Part shown: in pieces, positions 6,267-6,508 of the stretch
Numbering within the stretch: position 1 is the stretch's first letter
How the letters are laid out: every line of letters starts with the position of its first letter
Assembly: GCA_028817255.1 (NCBI GenBank)
Contig: JAPPQA010000102.1
Location: forward strand, 1-6,508
Length of the DNA: 6,508 nt
Direction of reading: 5' to 3'
From: Gammaproteobacteria bacterium
GTDB lineage: Bacteria; Pseudomonadota; Gammaproteobacteria; Porifericomitales; Porifericomitaceae
Position numbers and translations under genes: made by a program
The notes under the pieces: generated by a model
What the model was told of the DNA's origin: nothing
Seen by the model: the letters and a program-made list of their open reading frames with translations, nothing else
The model's database searches: none

Positions 6267-6312
6267 CCGCCATTCCGGCGCAGGAGTCTGTGTAAAAACC
6301 CCGAAAATCCAG
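6267..6312. repeat. Interspersed palindromic repeat, degenerate copy 1
   Basis: CCGCCATTCCGGCGCAG (6267-6283) and the end motif AATCCAG (6306-6312) match the layout of copy 2 downstream. The right palindrome arm has decayed: it reads CCCCGAAAATCC instead of a GCCGGAATCC-type arm. The layout resembles the ATTCC(C/G)GC...GC(G/C)GGAATCCAG elements scattered in many proteobacterial genomes. Confidence 0.55.
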
Positions 6313-6349
6313 AATCGCCCGAAAAACTACCCACTGGCATGGCAAATAT

Positions 6350-6402
6350 CCGCCATTCCCGCGCAGAGCTTGCCCCTGGCTTGAACAGGGGCGGGAATCC
6401 AG
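6350..6402. repeat. Interspersed palindromic repeat, copy 2 with double hairpin
   Basis: CCGCCATTCCCGCGCAG (6350-6366) and GCGGGAATCCAG (6391-6402) form the outer palindrome: ATTCCCGC at 6355-6362 pairs with GCGGGAAT at 6391-6398. Between the arms an extra inverted repeat, GCCCCTG (6372-6378) and CAGGGGC (6386-6392), makes a 7-bp stem with a 7-base loop. The two stems share bases 6391-6392, so they compete. Copy 1 shares 15 of the first 17 bases. Confidence 0.65.
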
Positions 6403-6409
6403 CATAGAA

Positions 6410-6442
6410 AGCGCGCGCTTCGCGCTCCTTCAGGGCGGAGCG
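6410..6442. repeat. GC-rich overlapping hairpins at the right edge
   Basis: AGCGCG-CGCTT-CGCGCT (6410-6426) forms a 6-bp stem, and CGCTCC-TTCAGGGC-GGAGCG (6423-6442) forms another 6-bp stem that shares the middle arm. No T-run follows on either strand. From here to the window end (to 6508) I see only GC-rich sequence with GCC/CGC runs and no supported gene; no convincing -35/-10 pair for the operon could be picked out anywhere in 6225-6508. Confidence 0.4.
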
Positions 6443-6508
6443 AGGGCGCGGCAGACAGCCATAAACTCGCGCCGCCGCCTGCCGCCGCCATCGCGCGTAT
6501 GTGCGCGT

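Noticed and set aside
6350..6402. CRISPR-like or att-site reading of the paired repeats
   Set aside because: There are only two imperfect copies, with palindromic arms and no regular spacers or nearby cas or integrase genes; a REP-like interspersed element fits better.
6178..6405. 75-codon minus-strand frame starting MLDSRPC
   Set aside because: It is a translation of the interspersed palindromic repeats (the typical LDSR...GNG pattern) and overlaps the coxG start.
6225..6508. Sigma-70 promoter for the operon
   Set aside because: TTGCCA and several AT-rich hexamers occur, but none are spaced 16-18 bases from a credible -10 box; calling one would be guesswork.

Overview
The window reads as a GC-rich Gram-negative chromosome, most likely a proteobacterium. 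The evidence is an outer-membrane beta-barrel ending in a C-terminal Phe, tightly packed co-directional genes, and intergenic palindromes of the ATTCCCGC...GCGGGAAT type that are common in beta- and gammaproteobacteria. Genus cannot be told from the sequence.

Layout: (1) Bases 1-1197, plus strand, hold the 3' part of a large autotransporter-like gene, cut by the left window edge; only the beta-barrel domain is visible. (2) Bases 1198-1228 are a 31-base convergent gap with a short hairpin. (3) Bases 1229-6224, minus strand, hold six tightly spaced genes in transcription order: coxG (SRPBCC/CoxG), coxD (AAA+ ATPase), coxE (VWA/MIDAS protein), a CoxF-like XdhC protein, a MocA-like cytidylyltransferase and a second XdhC/CoxI-like protein. 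Junctions are 15 bases, a 4-base ATGA overlap, 26 bases, a 4-base ATGA overlap and 13 bases, so this is almost certainly one operon. (4) Bases 6225-6508 hold no convincing gene. They carry the coxG leader, two degenerate copies of an interspersed palindromic repeat and GC-rich hairpins.

How the genes fit together: this is an accessory and maturation set for a molybdenum hydroxylase of the xanthine dehydrogenase/CO dehydrogenase family. MocA would make the cytidylylated molybdopterin cofactor (MCD). XdhC-family proteins bind, protect and help sulfurate the cofactor. CoxD and CoxE act as an AAA+/VWA chaperone pair that finishes the active site of the apo-enzyme. CoxG would tether the enzyme to the membrane or pass electrons to quinone. 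No catalytic subunit (large Mo-binding, FAD-binding or 2Fe-2S) lies in the window, so the client enzyme is unknown: it could be a CO dehydrogenase or another Mo hydroxylase. The most interesting points are this maturation operon without a visible client, the mocA gene embedded between two divergent xdhC paralogues, and the repeat-laden leader upstream of coxG.
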